A stretch of 64,000 bases of DNA from a virus, in the IMG/VR virus record IMGVR_UViG_3300034101_005859, positions 62,001-126,000 of that record; one strand, given 5' to 3'. The position numbers and the translations under genes were made by a program. Position 1 is the stretch's first letter. Every line of letters begins with the position of its first letter. The notes under the pieces were generated by a model. It did no database searches, had not been told where the DNA came from, and saw nothing but the letters and a program-made list of their open reading frames with translations. Positions 19,618 to 28,600 of this stretch are shown one piece after another.

Positions 19618-21456
19618 ATGGAATCTGCAATTATATTCGACAGAACTAAATACAAAAACTTTGATAAAATATATCAAGAAGTTGCTATTCAATATTTTGA
19701 ATCAGAATACTTTGAATCAGAATACTTTGAATCAGATTTTTTTAACCTCAGCAAAAGCCCTTTTCTTCAAGGCTTTTCATCTTCTTTCAAAAGCTCTTAC
19801 GATGCCCCAGAACAACATTTTGAAAAATTTAGAGACGCAGTACTTCCCTACATCAAAGCAGCTTATCAAGGCGCTTCTACTATTTCAAATAACACAGGAA
19901 TAACTTTTCCTCTAGTTCTTAGCATGTCAGTAGCTGGACTTACAGCAACATCTAGTGCTGCTATTCCCTTGGCTGCAATTATGTATTTTGCAAGACAGCC
20001 TTTGAACAAACTATTTGGAAAAGGCGTTTCTGCTGCTGTTGATGCTGTCATGGGGCCTGATCAAAATGATAAAAAATTATCTCCCGAACCTGATAAAAAA
20101 TTATCTCCCGAAAACGATATGGGCGGAAATCTTCAAAAATACGCACAAGCTCTTTTCAATAATCTCTTAAAAATAGGCAAAAGAGAGTTGAACCCAGAAC
20201 AATGGAGAAACTTTGCTGCTACTTATAATAAAATCAATGACCAAGCAAGAAAAATTCCATATGGCCCACAAACCAAAAATCTAAAAGACACGCTTGGTCA
20301 AATTGTTAATTTTCTGAAACAAAAAAAGCCTGTTACCGCAGAAAGTTTTGACTACGAATTGCTAAACCCTGAATTAAATTTTTCAATCACAAATGGTTTA
20401 TCATTTAGAAATTGGCTCAAAATAGATGAATCAATTTATATGACAGAAGAAGAAAAACAAGGCTTTTTTAGCAGGATGGCTAAAGGTCTTGGTAGTTTTT
20501 TTGGCGCAACAACAGGATATGTCGCTGGCGCAACAAAAAATCTTTTTACAGGACTCGCTAATCGTGTAAAAGAAATTTATAAATATGTGACAAATAATCC
20601 AAAAATGGTAGTAAAATTGGCAGCTATTGTAGCTGTTTCAATAGTTACTGGCGGAGCTTTAGGTAGAGTATCACATTCAATTCAAGACGCTATAAGTCAA
20701 AAAGTTGCCGCCTTAGTCCCAGATGTTAATCCTCAAGATGTTCAAAGCGCAGTTGCACAAGTAGCTCCTGTTGCTGTTGCAGCAGATATGGCTCAAGCCA
20801 AAGGTCAAGCAGTAGCAGATTTGGCTCAAGCCAAAGGTCAAGCAGCAGTCGATGTTGCTCAAGCTAAAGGTCAAGCAGCAGTCGATGTTGCTCAAACAAA
20901 AGCCCAAGCAGCAGTCGATGCTAAAGCTCAAGCAGCAGTCGATGCTAAAGCCCAAGCAGCAGTCGATGCTAAAGCCCAAGCGGCAGCAGATGCTAAAGCC
21001 CAAGCAGCAGTCGATGCTAAAGCCAAAGCGGCAGCAGATGCTAAAGCTCAAGCAGCAAATGCAGCCACCGCTGCAAAACATAGCCTTACTAGCACGGTAG
21101 CCATTAAACAAGCAAAAATGGAAATTATTGAAAAGATACAAAAAGGTGAAATTAAAGATTATGAATCATTGCAAAACGCAATTAGAGAAACTAAAGATAA
21201 ATTTCATGATTTAATTAAAGACCCTTTCTCTAGAGGCGGAGAATTATCATACCAAACAAAGAGACTATTTGACTCTAGACTTGACATGCAAATTACTGCC
21301 ATTGCAGGAAATGGACCAACCGGCAATGCTGCTGAATTAGCACTAAAAATCATCAAGAACGCTGGTGGCACACCAGATGTTGATAAATTATCCAATCTTT
21401 CAAAGCAAATTTCTGATATTGCTAAAGCAAGAAGCCAACCTTTATTGCCAGATTAA
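19618..21456 (+). CDS. Large Ala-rich repeat protein with membrane-active segments
   Basis: 612 residues. The N-terminus has three tandem copies of a YFESE unit. Two hydrophobic segments (residues ~98-125 and ~340-365) could cross or insert into membranes. Residues ~388-480 are a heptad-like tandem array built on the unit AQAAVDAK, predicted to be one long helix. An internal stretch near residue 260 reads LSFRNWLKIDES, similar to the tag of neighbouring head proteins. Only a weak initiation signal is present. Possibly an injected or structural protein; no family is recognised. Confidence 0.7.
   Translation: MESAIIFDRTKYKNFDKIYQEVAIQYFESEYFESEYFESDFFNLSKSPFLQGFSSSFKSSYDAPEQHFEKFRDAVLPYIKAAYQGASTISNNTGITFPLVLSMSVAGLTATSSAAIPLAAIMYFARQPLNKLFGKGVSAAVDAVMGPDQNDKKLSPEPDKKLSPENDMGGNLQKYAQALFNNLLKIGKRELNPEQWRNFAATYNKINDQARKIPYGPQTKNLKDTLGQIVNFLKQKKPVTAESFDYELLNPELNFSITNGLSFRNWLKIDESIYMTEEEKQGFFSRMAKGLGSFFGATTGYVAGATKNLFTGLANRVKEIYKYVTNNPKMVVKLAAIVAVSIVTGGALGRVSHSIQDAISQKVAALVPDVNPQDVQSAVAQVAPVAVAADMAQAKGQAVADLAQAKGQAAVDVAQAKGQAAVDVAQTKAQAAVDAKAQAAVDAKAQAAVDAKAQAAADAKAQAAVDAKAKAAADAKAQAANAATAAKHSLTSTVAIKQAKMEIIEKIQKGEIKDYESLQNAIRETKDKFHDLIKDPFSRGGELSYQTKRLFDSRLDMQITAIAGNGPTGNAAELALKIIKNAGGTPDVDKLSNLSKQISDIAKARSQPLLPD
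20779..21066 (+). repeat. In-gene tandem repeat encoding Ala-Gln-Ala-Val-Asp-Ala-Lys units
   Basis: About ten units of 24-36 bp based on GCTCAAGCMAAAGSTCAAGC and shorter GATGCTAAAGCCCAAGC. All are in frame, so unit number can change by recombination without breaking the gene. Confidence 0.85.
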
Positions 21457-21587
21457 AGACTCATAATATATAAACATGCTTTCGCCATCATCATTCGGAC
21501 AAGAATTAGATAAAGTTTTCCCAAAGAAGTAATTTATCAAATGATTAAATATGATCGGAAATATTATTCCACAAATTAAGGTAAATT

Positions 21588-22115
21588 ATGATTGATTTCA
21601 AAAAATGGCTAATTGAAGAAGAACAATCAGAAATAATTCACACTCCAACAGGTGATTATTGCTCTGGATTAAGCCTTAATGTTGATTTTTGGTATCATCC
21701 TGAAAAAAGCGATTTTCTACAGGTCGCCAATAAGGAAACACTTATTGATTCACTAGTCAAAGCAGCCGAACATGGAAACATGAAAGTTTTCGACAAAAGA
21801 CTGACTCTTTATGACAACAAGCCAGAATCAGGATTCACATATCTCATCGTCCTAGGACAAAGCCACATCGTAGTCCACACATGGCCAGAAAAAGGACTTC
21901 TCAATATTGATGTTTTCACATGCGGAAGTGAAGGCGATCCAAAAGCAATCATCCAATGGATGGAAACAAATTTCCCGCCAATTCACAAGAGAGTCGGCCA
22001 AAATGAGCGTGGAGTTAGAAAACACATGCAACATGTTGGAGAAAAATTGGACAAACCATCTGATATCATACCTGACTCAAAATTCAAAAATCTTAAATCA
22101 ATAAGAAAATTCTGA
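21588..22115 (+). CDS. speD: S-adenosylmethionine decarboxylase-like protein with N-terminal tag (SpeD, II)
   Basis: 175 residues; SD AAGG. Q91-S92-H93 with H97-T-W-P-E and C112 in DVFTCG are the hallmarks of the SpeD proenzyme: S92 becomes the pyruvoyl group and C112 assists. The first ten residues, MIDFKKWLIE, match the tag shared with the proteins at 23.5-36.3 kb, so this enzyme may be packaged in the head. A ~50-residue extension follows the core. MetK, its substrate supplier, lies 243 nt downstream. Confidence 0.85.
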   Translation: MIDFKKWLIEEEQSEIIHTPTGDYCSGLSLNVDFWYHPEKSDFLQVANKETLIDSLVKAAEHGNMKVFDKRLTLYDNKPESGFTYLIVLGQSHIVVHTWPEKGLLNIDVFTCGSEGDPKAIIQWMETNFPPIHKRVGQNERGVRKHMQHVGEKLDKPSDIIPDSKFKNLKSIRKF

Positions 22116-22122
22116 GGATTAA

Positions 22123-22269
22123 TTAATTTTTCTTGTTCCAAAACCAATTCCAGATTGGCTTAAAAAGCCAAACTGCTATATATCCAATCACAGACCTGCA
22201 AGCAGAAATCAAAATAAATGTCGCCAAAAAACCCAAAGATTGCGACTTTACCTCTTGATCTTTTTTCAT
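22123..22269 (-). CDS. Small single-pass membrane protein
   Basis: 48 residues with one predicted membrane helix (LGFLATFILISAC onward) and a Trp/Lys-rich tail (NWFWNKKN). AAGGA lies 11 nt before the ATG. It occupies the gap between the plus-strand speD and metK genes, on the opposite strand. Confidence 0.55.
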   Translation of the reverse strand: MKKDQEVKSQSLGFLATFILISACRSVIGYIAVWLFKPIWNWFWNKKN

Positions 22270-22357
22270 GATTTTTATTTTCCTTCACTAACATAAAATC
22301 CAAATATATCATAGGAATATTACTACATTAATCTGAAACCAAAATGAGGTAAATCAT

Positions 22358-23485
22358 ATGTATCTTTGGACAAGCGAAGCAGTTTCAAACGGTCATCCAG
22401 ACAAGGTCGCAGACCAAATAGCAGATACCATTCTTGATGCATACTTGGAATTAGAACCAAATAGCCGTGTCGCAGTCGAAGTAACATGTTGCAAAGAACT
22501 CGTACTCGTTACAGGTGAAACATCATCATCAAAAAAACTCGACATTGAAAAACTTGTCCGTAGAAAAATAACCGAAATAGGCTACAACTCACCAGAAACA
22601 AGCTATGACGGAAATACAATTAAAATTCTTGATCACCTCAATAGACAATCATCGCAAATTGCTCAAGCAGTAGCTAAAGAAGATGGAAATATCGGAGCGG
22701 GCGACCAAGGACTTATGTTCGGATTTGCTTGCAATGAAACAAAACCACTCATGCCTCTTGCCCATCATCTAAGCTTTGTGGCAATTAACGCACTTAAAGA
22801 AAATAGAACAATTTCTAATACACTTTTACCAGACGCAAAAAGCCAAGTAACCATAGCATATGACAATGATGGAAATCCAAAATATATCGATACAATACTT
22901 GTCTCAACTCAACATCGTGAAGGTGTTTTCAAAAATATAGAAAAACTTCATGAATATGTCCATGAAATCGTTTATCCGGCAATTACTAAAGATTTTGGCC
23001 AATTAGTGAACAATACAACTAAATGGTTATACAACCCTGCTGGACTTTGGACTCTTGGAGGGCCAGCAGCAGATACAGGACTAAGCGGCAGAAAAATCGT
23101 CGTTGATAATTACGGAGCAGATTGCCCAATAGGAGGAGGAAGCTTTAGCGGCAAAGACCCAACTAAAGTAGACAGAAGTGCAGCATACGCAGCAAGACAT
23201 GTAGCCAAAAACTTGGTATCACAAGGATTCGCCAAAAAATGCCAAGTTCAAGTATCATACGCAATAGGAGTAATAGAACCTGTTTCAATCCGTGTGCAAA
23301 CATTCGGAACAGGAAATGATGAAGAACTCACACAACTCATCACTAAAAATGTACCACTCAATCCCAAATCAATCATCGATAGACTTCAACTTCGACAACC
23401 AATTTATTCAGCTACAGCAAGCGGAGGACATTTCGGAAGAAATGAATTTTCTTGGGAAAAAATTGACTTGAAATTGAATAAATAA
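22358..23485 (+). CDS. metK: S-adenosylmethionine synthetase
   Basis: 375 residues, full family length; SD GAGG. The N-terminal SEAVSNGHPDKVADQIADT, the central GAGDQGLMFG, and GGGSFSGKDPTKVDRSAAY are the three MetK signatures, including ATP- and Met-binding residues. It makes SAM from Met and ATP. With two SpeD proteins in this window it would feed decarboxylated SAM production, and it may also supply DNA methylation. It is close to the tagged ParB-like gene (3 nt gap). Confidence 0.95.
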   Translation: MYLWTSEAVSNGHPDKVADQIADTILDAYLELEPNSRVAVEVTCCKELVLVTGETSSSKKLDIEKLVRRKITEIGYNSPETSYDGNTIKILDHLNRQSSQIAQAVAKEDGNIGAGDQGLMFGFACNETKPLMPLAHHLSFVAINALKENRTISNTLLPDAKSQVTIAYDNDGNPKYIDTILVSTQHREGVFKNIEKLHEYVHEIVYPAITKDFGQLVNNTTKWLYNPAGLWTLGGPAADTGLSGRKIVVDNYGADCPIGGGSFSGKDPTKVDRSAAYAARHVAKNLVSQGFAKKCQVQVSYAIGVIEPVSIRVQTFGTGNDEELTQLITKNVPLNPKSIIDRLQLRQPIYSATASGGHFGRNEFSWEKIDLKLNK

Positions 23486-23488
23486 AAC

Positions 23489-23974
23489 ATGAACTTCAAA
23501 GATTTTCTTATTTTCTGTGAATCTAACCCTCTTGAATACAAGGTTGTCCAAAGACCTAGGTTAAACCCTAATTTGGGATATATCCCCCTTAGCGATAAAA
23601 TTGCAATTGAAGCAGAAAAAGAATTCAAAGCTGGAAGAATGGATTTGATGCCATTCCTCAAAAAACAACGAGTTGGATTCAGAGCTATAATCAATGGAAC
23701 TGAATATCTTAACTCGATGGATGGAGTGTTTGTCAAAAAAATATATCCAATATCAGGATTCAAAGGGAGCGCAATAGGACAAAGAGAACTTTATTCTCCT
23801 AGAACAGTTACAAAATATACAGCATATCTAAAAAGATATCCAAATAAAGATACAGAAGCAATAACAGTACAAGGAACACCCGATAATTACTCGGTTAGAG
23901 ACGGACATCATAGAATGCAATCATACAAAAACGCAGGAAGAACAGAAATTCCAGTTTGGATAGAAGCAAAGTGA
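23489..23974 (+). CDS. Tagged protein with ParB/sulfiredoxin-like domain
   Basis: 161 residues. N-terminus MNFKDFLIF is a variant of the shared tag; a TAAATA box sits 4 nt before the ATG and no SD is seen. The C-terminus YSVRDGHHRMQSYKNAG followed by IPVWIE is the D-G-H-H-R core of the ParB/Srx fold, found in nucleases, CTPases and some kinases. It could act on DNA or nucleotides after injection. Confidence 0.7.
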   Translation: MNFKDFLIFCESNPLEYKVVQRPRLNPNLGYIPLSDKIAIEAEKEFKAGRMDLMPFLKKQRVGFRAIINGTEYLNSMDGVFVKKIYPISGFKGSAIGQRELYSPRTVTKYTAYLKRYPNKDTEAITVQGTPDNYSVRDGHHRMQSYKNAGRTEIPVWIEAK

Positions 23975-23985
23975 AGATTATTGAT

Positions 23986-24579
23986 TCACGAAACAACATC
24001 GATTCTATCAAGACTAATTAATTCTGGATTTTTAACTCTAATTTCTTTTTCTTTTGGATTAGATTCCCCCAAATCCAATGATAATCCACTAGTGTCAACT
24101 TTTAATATGCAAATATTTGGATTTCCAGAAAGCCTTCTCTTTAATCCAGATCCAAAAATCAATGGGAAATGACCATCAAATATTTGAGGAAGCATATGAA
24201 AAAACAACTGCATCTTTTCATGTTCATCTTTTTTTGGATATATCATATTTTTTGTTAAATCAATCAGATATCTGCCATTAGAAGAAAGAGGAAACTTTTT
24301 AAGCAATCTGTCCCACATTTTATCGCTATACATGTAATCCGAATCATTTAACATATCTCGGACTTCTTCTAATGCCTCTTTATAATAATAGGCCCATTTC
24401 AAATCATAAGTAAAACTAACAGAATTTTGATGACTACCACCCATTACAGTCGAACCGGGCGGCAATTGCGATGAAGTCTTGAATCCAGTTTTCAAAACTT
24501 CATCACAAGATGGAGTTACATGATAAAGATATCTTGGAAAAGAATCAGAACTCTCTAACCAAGACTTAAAATAAATCAT
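23986..24579 (-). CDS. Tagged ADP-ribosyltransferase-like protein
   Basis: 197 residues. MIYFKSWLES is the tag. The body opens LYHVTPSCDEVLKTGF, a pattern seen at the start of many ADP-ribosyltransferase and DarT-like folds (Tyr-His, then I/L-x-x-G). It ends with a KEKEIRV-type segment that could supply the catalytic Glu. Assignment is by pattern only. The box GATAAATA lies 4 nt before the ATG. The start overlaps the preceding gene's stop (ATGA). T4 packages the ADP-ribosyltransferase Alt in a similar way. Confidence 0.55.
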   Translation of the reverse strand: MIYFKSWLESSDSFPRYLYHVTPSCDEVLKTGFKTSSQLPPGSTVMGGSHQNSVSFTYDLKWAYYYKEALEEVRDMLNDSDYMYSDKMWDRLLKKFPLSSNGRYLIDLTKNMIYPKKDEHEKMQLFFHMLPQIFDGHFPLIFGSGLKRRLSGNPNICILKVDTSGLSLDLGESNPKEKEIRVKNPELISLDRIDVVS

Positions 24580-24863
24580 GCCTTATTTATCTCTCTCGAA
24601 ACCAAAGTAATTGGTTTGACAATCAAAATTTTACTTTCAAATTTCATCTTTCTCAATTTATCCTTAAAACTCCAAAAAGCACTCTTCAAACCCAATCCAT
24701 GAGAACGAAATATCTCAGTACCATCCAAAACCAATGAAATCGAAACATGAACCTTTTTGGGCAAATTCAAACCTTTCTTTGCAGCCAAAGCTGACTTAAA
24801 AGCATTCTTGTCTTTACCAACAAAATCAGAACCAGAACAACGAATTACAGTCGTGTATTGCAT
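24576..24863 (-). CDS. Hypothetical protein
   Basis: 95 residues; start chosen at the ATG with GGAGTGC upstream. Basic, with a helix-strand layout. It overlaps the downstream tagged gene by 4 nt and is probably co-translated with it. No family recognised. Confidence 0.6.
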   Translation of the reverse strand: MQYTTVIRCSGSDFVGKDKNAFKSALAAKKGLNLPKKVHVSISLVLDGTEIFRSHGLGLKSAFWSFKDKLRKMKFESKILIVKPITLVSREINKA

Positions 24864-24965
24864 TTCAAGCACTCCTATGAAATCAAAGAAACCAATACCT
24901 ATTCGTCAAGAAAAATCCAAAATTCAGCAAAACCAAAAAATTTTTCTAATACCATAAATAATCTC

Positions 24966-26186
24966 ATGAAATTCAAACTTTGGCTTGAAAACGAAGAAAA
25001 AGCAGAATATATCAACATCGAAATACCGATGCCTAATGATATCATGGTTCTTAATGATCTATTCAAGAAACACAACAAGAAACTTTATGCAGTAGGAGGA
25101 GTAATTCGTGACTTCCTCATAAGCCATTTTCACATGGCTGGAAAAGGTTCTGGACCAAAAGATGTCGATCTCACCACAGATGCAACACCAGATCAAATAA
25201 CAGCAATTCTTAAAAGCCAAGATTCTCTTAGACACGGAATTAAAGTACTTCCAAAAGGAGAAGCATTCGGTGTCATTTCCGCAATCCTTAATGGCAACGA
25301 ATATGAAATAGCTACTTTCCGTGAAGAATATTATGATCCAATATCAGGTGATGGAAGAAGACCTGATAAAGTAAGCTTCTCAACAGCAGATAAAGATGCG
25401 AGCAGGCGTGACCTCACCATGAATGCCCTTTTCTATGACATCGATAAAAAAACTATTCTTGACTTCAACACAACAAATGGAAAAGGCCAAGGAATTGAAG
25501 ACATCAAAAACCTTGTCGCAAGACCAGTAGGCAATCCATATGACAGATTCAGAGAAGATAAACTCAGAGTACTAAGATTGATCCGATTCTTCAGTAGATT
25601 TAATGCAAACAGAATCAAAGACCAACTTGATTCCGATACTCTCGGAGCAATAGAAAAATACAAAACACTAGAAGGTGTATCAGGAGAAAGAATAGTTGCA
25701 GAATTCATGAGCGGATTCAAATCAGCAAAAGACAAATCAAGCTACCTCAAAAATTACCAAGAATTGGGACTATTCCCAGCAGTACTACCCGGACTTATTG
25801 TAAATACTCAAAACATCGAAAGCGTCAAAAGCTTCCCAGCTTCTCTAGCATTCATTTTGAGAGATAACACAGAACCAACAGAAGTAAGAAAGAAACTATC
25901 AGCACTCAAATACACAAACGATGTTTCAGACAAAGTTGAACTACTACTCAAACTCAACAACCTCGAAACATCACCAATCATTCCTCTAATCAAAAGAAAA
26001 GAAATTCTTCAAGGATCAAAAGATGATATCTTAGAATTTGCCAAACTACAAAAAAATAACATCATTCATAAGTTCGCTGACTATAAACAACAAACTAATT
26101 CAAAAGATTTTATGCACATGAAAGGCCCTGAAATAGCCAACTCCATGAATCAAAAAGAAAAAGAAATTTTTCTCGGAAATATGTAA
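24966..26186 (+). CDS. Tagged class II nucleotidyltransferase: CCA-adding / poly(A) polymerase type (II)
   Basis: 406 residues from MKFKLWLENE; the box CCATAAATA is 5 nt before this ATG, and an upstream in-frame ATG is rejected. G44-G-V-I-R-D49, the intact metal motif D66-V-D68, RRDLTMNALFYDI and the EDKLRVLRLIRFFSRF neck helix are all present. Unlike the first copy (11.3 kb) the D-x-D is complete, so this one should be active. The tag-like N-terminus suggests delivery with the DNA, perhaps to repair host-cleaved tRNA ends at the start of infection. Confidence 0.85.
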   Translation: MKFKLWLENEEKAEYINIEIPMPNDIMVLNDLFKKHNKKLYAVGGVIRDFLISHFHMAGKGSGPKDVDLTTDATPDQITAILKSQDSLRHGIKVLPKGEAFGVISAILNGNEYEIATFREEYYDPISGDGRRPDKVSFSTADKDASRRDLTMNALFYDIDKKTILDFNTTNGKGQGIEDIKNLVARPVGNPYDRFREDKLRVLRLIRFFSRFNANRIKDQLDSDTLGAIEKYKTLEGVSGERIVAEFMSGFKSAKDKSSYLKNYQELGLFPAVLPGLIVNTQNIESVKSFPASLAFILRDNTEPTEVRKKLSALKYTNDVSDKVELLLKLNNLETSPIIPLIKRKEILQGSKDDILEFAKLQKNNIIHKFADYKQQTNSKDFMHMKGPEIANSMNQKEKEIFLGNM

Positions 26187-26237
26187 ATAGTTAATTTAAC
26201 ACATATATAATTAAACAAAATTTAATTTAAGGCAAAA

Positions 26238-26621
26238 ATGAAATTCAATAAATGGCTATCCAAAAGATTGAAAATTGAAAGCCAAGTTCAGGAAATGAAA
26301 ATATTGCCAGATGATAAATATCATCACTCCTTAAGATCAAAAGGAATATCAGTAGAAATTAGAAAATCAGGATCAAAATACGAACTCCTTTTTCACAAAG
26401 ATGATACATTTTCAAGAAGAACAACAAAAGCAGGGGAAATCATAGATTTGAGAAAAACTCAAGAAGAAGGAGGATTTGGAACAGGACAATATAGAATGAT
26501 GACATCAGGTGGCAAAGGTTATGTCATAAATATTAATGATATAAACAACAGAGAAGACCTCCCAGAAATACTCAAATCCTTTGACCGTAAATCCAACTAC
26601 TTCCAGTACGGTGACGAATAA
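26238..26621 (+). CDS. Hypothetical protein with tag-like N-terminus
   Basis: 127 residues beginning MKFNKWLSKRLKIES, a diverged version of the tag. SD AAGG precedes the ATG. The rest is charged and beta-rich (Gly/Arg/Lys). No family recognised. Confidence 0.65.
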   Translation: MKFNKWLSKRLKIESQVQEMKILPDDKYHHSLRSKGISVEIRKSGSKYELLFHKDDTFSRRTTKAGEIIDLRKTQEEGGFGTGQYRMMTSGGKGYVININDINNREDLPEILKSFDRKSNYFQYGDE

Positions 26622-26648
26622 ATGACCGAAATAGACTAATTATCAATG

Positions 26649-27770
26649 TCAAGGCAAAACTAAATCAATTTTCCTTCCACCCAAATTGCCTTCATTCCAA
26701 AAAATTGATGTTAAATAATTTCTTTCCGCAAAAACATTGTCCCAATCCTTGAATAAGGACACATAATCCTTCTTCTTTTTAACATTAACGAATGTCATTC
26801 CCCAAGATGAAGGGTAATGCTTAACCAAGATGTAATCATCCTCGTAATTCAAGGATTCAATTCCAAAGAAATTTTTCACACCATTGTCTGCCCTTTCCCA
26901 ATTCCTTCCTCCTATAAACTCATTCTTGCCATCAGGCCAATCAGTATCATGAAATACTATCCAACCTCCATCACGAACATGTTCATACCAGTAATATAAC
27001 TCACACATCACCTGCTCATATGCGTGTATAGTGTCAACAAACAATACAGAAACATCTCCCTTATTCCATATCTTACCAATACTACTCGAATCCCCAAAAA
27101 TTCTTTTGTAACTCGTATTCGACAAAACAAAATTTTCAGTCATCGAGAAATCAACATCAACTCCATAAACCTCATTATTTCTCTCATTAGCATAATTCAA
27201 CATCATCATGCTACTCACTCCAGTCCTCACACCCAAATCAACAAATATCGAGTTCGAGAAACAAGAAACAACATTCTCAAACTCAATGATGTTCCTTCCC
27301 AAATCATTAAAATCACAATTCATACGGAAAAAATTGTTTATGTCAACGATACAAGAATCAATTTTACCTTCATCCAAAAGAAATTTACCAAAATCGAAAT
27401 CTTTAAGCAAATCCTCAGAAAAGCAAAGATTTATCAAAGACCTATTTAACCAAGATGAACCAGATTCTTCTTTTTTTTCCTTGGAAAGCCACCAAATGGC
27501 CATCCTTATCCTTTTCAAACCAAGCCTCTTAATCATATAATCCCTCGTATACAATGAAGGGAAAATTATCACATTCTCATATGAATCATCAACTTGTGAA
27601 CTCGATTTGAGAAAATCAAAACAATTACCATAAAGAATTTCAACATCGAAATCAATTCCCTCATAAACCATAATTGCATCATGACCACAACTATTCAAAC
27701 TCGAACACAAATGATGCATGGATTTCGACGATGAAGATGTAATGTAAGGACAATATATAAAATACTTCAT
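26649..27770 (-). CDS. Two-domain protein: glycosyltransferase-like N-terminus, class I methyltransferase C-terminus
   Basis: 373 residues from the ATG with GGAGAG at 4 nt. Residues ~1-165 have the beta-alpha layout of a GT-B half-domain. The C-terminal half shows a SAM-binding strand and glycine turn (VDLGVRTGVSSM), the acidic strand end VYGVDVD, and the D-x-I-H-x-Y ... GGWIVFHD pattern of the Methyltransf_24 type. It may modify a surface glycan. It faces the tagged block convergently. Confidence 0.65.
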   Translation of the reverse strand: MKYFIYCPYITSSSSKSMHHLCSSLNSCGHDAIMVYEGIDFDVEILYGNCFDFLKSSSQVDDSYENVIIFPSLYTRDYMIKRLGLKRIRMAIWWLSKEKKEESGSSWLNRSLINLCFSEDLLKDFDFGKFLLDEGKIDSCIVDINNFFRMNCDFNDLGRNIIEFENVVSCFSNSIFVDLGVRTGVSSMMMLNYANERNNEVYGVDVDFSMTENFVLSNTSYKRIFGDSSSIGKIWNKGDVSVLFVDTIHAYEQVMCELYYWYEHVRDGGWIVFHDTDWPDGKNEFIGGRNWERADNGVKNFFGIESLNYEDDYILVKHYPSSWGMTFVNVKKKKDYVSLFKDWDNVFAERNYLTSIFWNEGNLGGRKIDLVLP

Positions 27771-27965
27771 TTTTCTCTCCATTTGACCCAAACTAATCGA
27801 GAATCATTTTTTTGAAAAAAACTTTAATGAGGGCCAACATAATAAAAATTAATTTCATAAGCCAATTGTTAAAAAGATCTTTAGAAAATTAATTAAAACA
27901 ACGAGAAATTTCAGTAATAGACAAATAACTTCATCCAAAATTCATGTATTTGAGATTAAAATTTT

Positions 27966-27973
27966 TATAAATA
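27966..27973 (+). promoter_or_regulatory. Late-promoter-like box TATAAATA
   Basis: Exact match to the T4 late-promoter -10 element, ending 4 nt before the ATG at 27,978. A start site about six nt downstream would fall at the initiation codon, giving a leaderless mRNA. A TAAATA box with the same 4-5 nt spacing precedes most of the tagged genes to 35.9 kb. Confidence 0.6.
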
Positions 27974-27977
27974 ATGC

Positions 27978-28139
27978 ATGGAAGAAATAATCTACATAAT
28001 TCAACATATAACAACAAATAACCCAGCACTACCTAATTCTCAACAAGAATTAATTAGCACCCTGTCATTTATCGCAATAATGCCAATAACAACTATCTTC
28101 ATACTCTACTCAATCTATGAAGAATATTTTAACTGCTAA
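27978..28139 (+). CDS. Small membrane protein
   Basis: 53 residues with one hydrophobic segment (TLSFIAIMPITTIFILYSIY). No SD, but a perfect TATAAATA box upstream. Its 3' end is duplicated upstream of the gene at 28,666. The ~200 bp before it (27,771-27,965) are AT-rich with no other ORF seen. Confidence 0.55.
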   Translation: MEEIIYIIQHITTNNPALPNSQQELISTLSFIAIMPITTIFILYSIYEEYFNC

Positions 28140-28181
28140 TCTAAATAAATCATGATATCATTCAGAATATTCCTTGAAAAT
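28088..28181 (+). repeat. Direct repeat copy 1: 3' end of small gene, promoter box and tag
   Basis: This ~94-bp block recurs at 28,601-28,695 with few changes. It spans the end of the 53-residue gene, the TAAATA box and the first ten codons (tag) of the next gene. Confidence 0.85.
28141..28147 (+). promoter_or_regulatory. CTAAATA box before tagged gene 28,152
   Basis: Box ends 4 nt before the ATG; no SD in the intervening or upstream bases. Confidence 0.5.
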
Positions 28182-28577
28182 CAAGAAGATAAGTCTGATT
28201 TAGACAAAGCCAAAGATGTTGCCAATAATATTGCAAAAATTCTTCAATGCAAAAAGGTCGGAACATGCATGGCTTTTGCCACTTGGTTCACTAAAGTAGC
28301 CCTCAAAAAAGGAATCACAAACTTCATCGTAGTTGAAGGATGGGTCAAATATAAACAAGAAGACAAATTGAGACAACATACTTGGATTGAAATGAATGGA
28401 GAAAAAATAGACCCTACTTTCGATCAGTTTTCGCATTATTTAGAAAAACCTTCTTATGTCAGCAAAGTTAAAGCCAGATATACACCAGAAGAATATTTAA
28501 CCTTAGATAAAAAATACCCACTATCAAAATCAGACTGGATTGATGCTATTAATGAATTTCCCAGAAAACGAAGGTAA
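28152..28577 (+). CDS. Tagged transglutaminase-like / papain-fold protein
   Basis: 141 residues; tag MISFRIFLEN. A Cys in KKVGTCMAFATWF, His in RQHTWIEMNG and Asp in KIDPTFDQF follow the Cys-His-Asp order and spacing of transglutaminase-like proteins. Such enzymes cut or modify amide bonds; as an injected protein it could modify a host target. Function is inferred from motif order only. Confidence 0.6.
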   Translation: MISFRIFLENQEDKSDLDKAKDVANNIAKILQCKKVGTCMAFATWFTKVALKKGITNFIVVEGWVKYKQEDKLRQHTWIEMNGEKIDPTFDQFSHYLEKPSYVSKVKARYTPEEYLTLDKKYPLSKSDWIDAINEFPRKRR

Positions 28578-28600
28578 CCGCACCATGCAACAACTTCCAT

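Noticed and set aside
20713-21141. Cys-rich minus-strand ORF
   Set aside because: It is the antisense of the AQAAVDAK repeat; Cys and Phe come from reverse-complemented GCA/AAA-rich codons.
21476-21532. 18-codon ORF between the Ala-rich gene and speD
   Set aside because: No SD or promoter box, and too short to support without other evidence.
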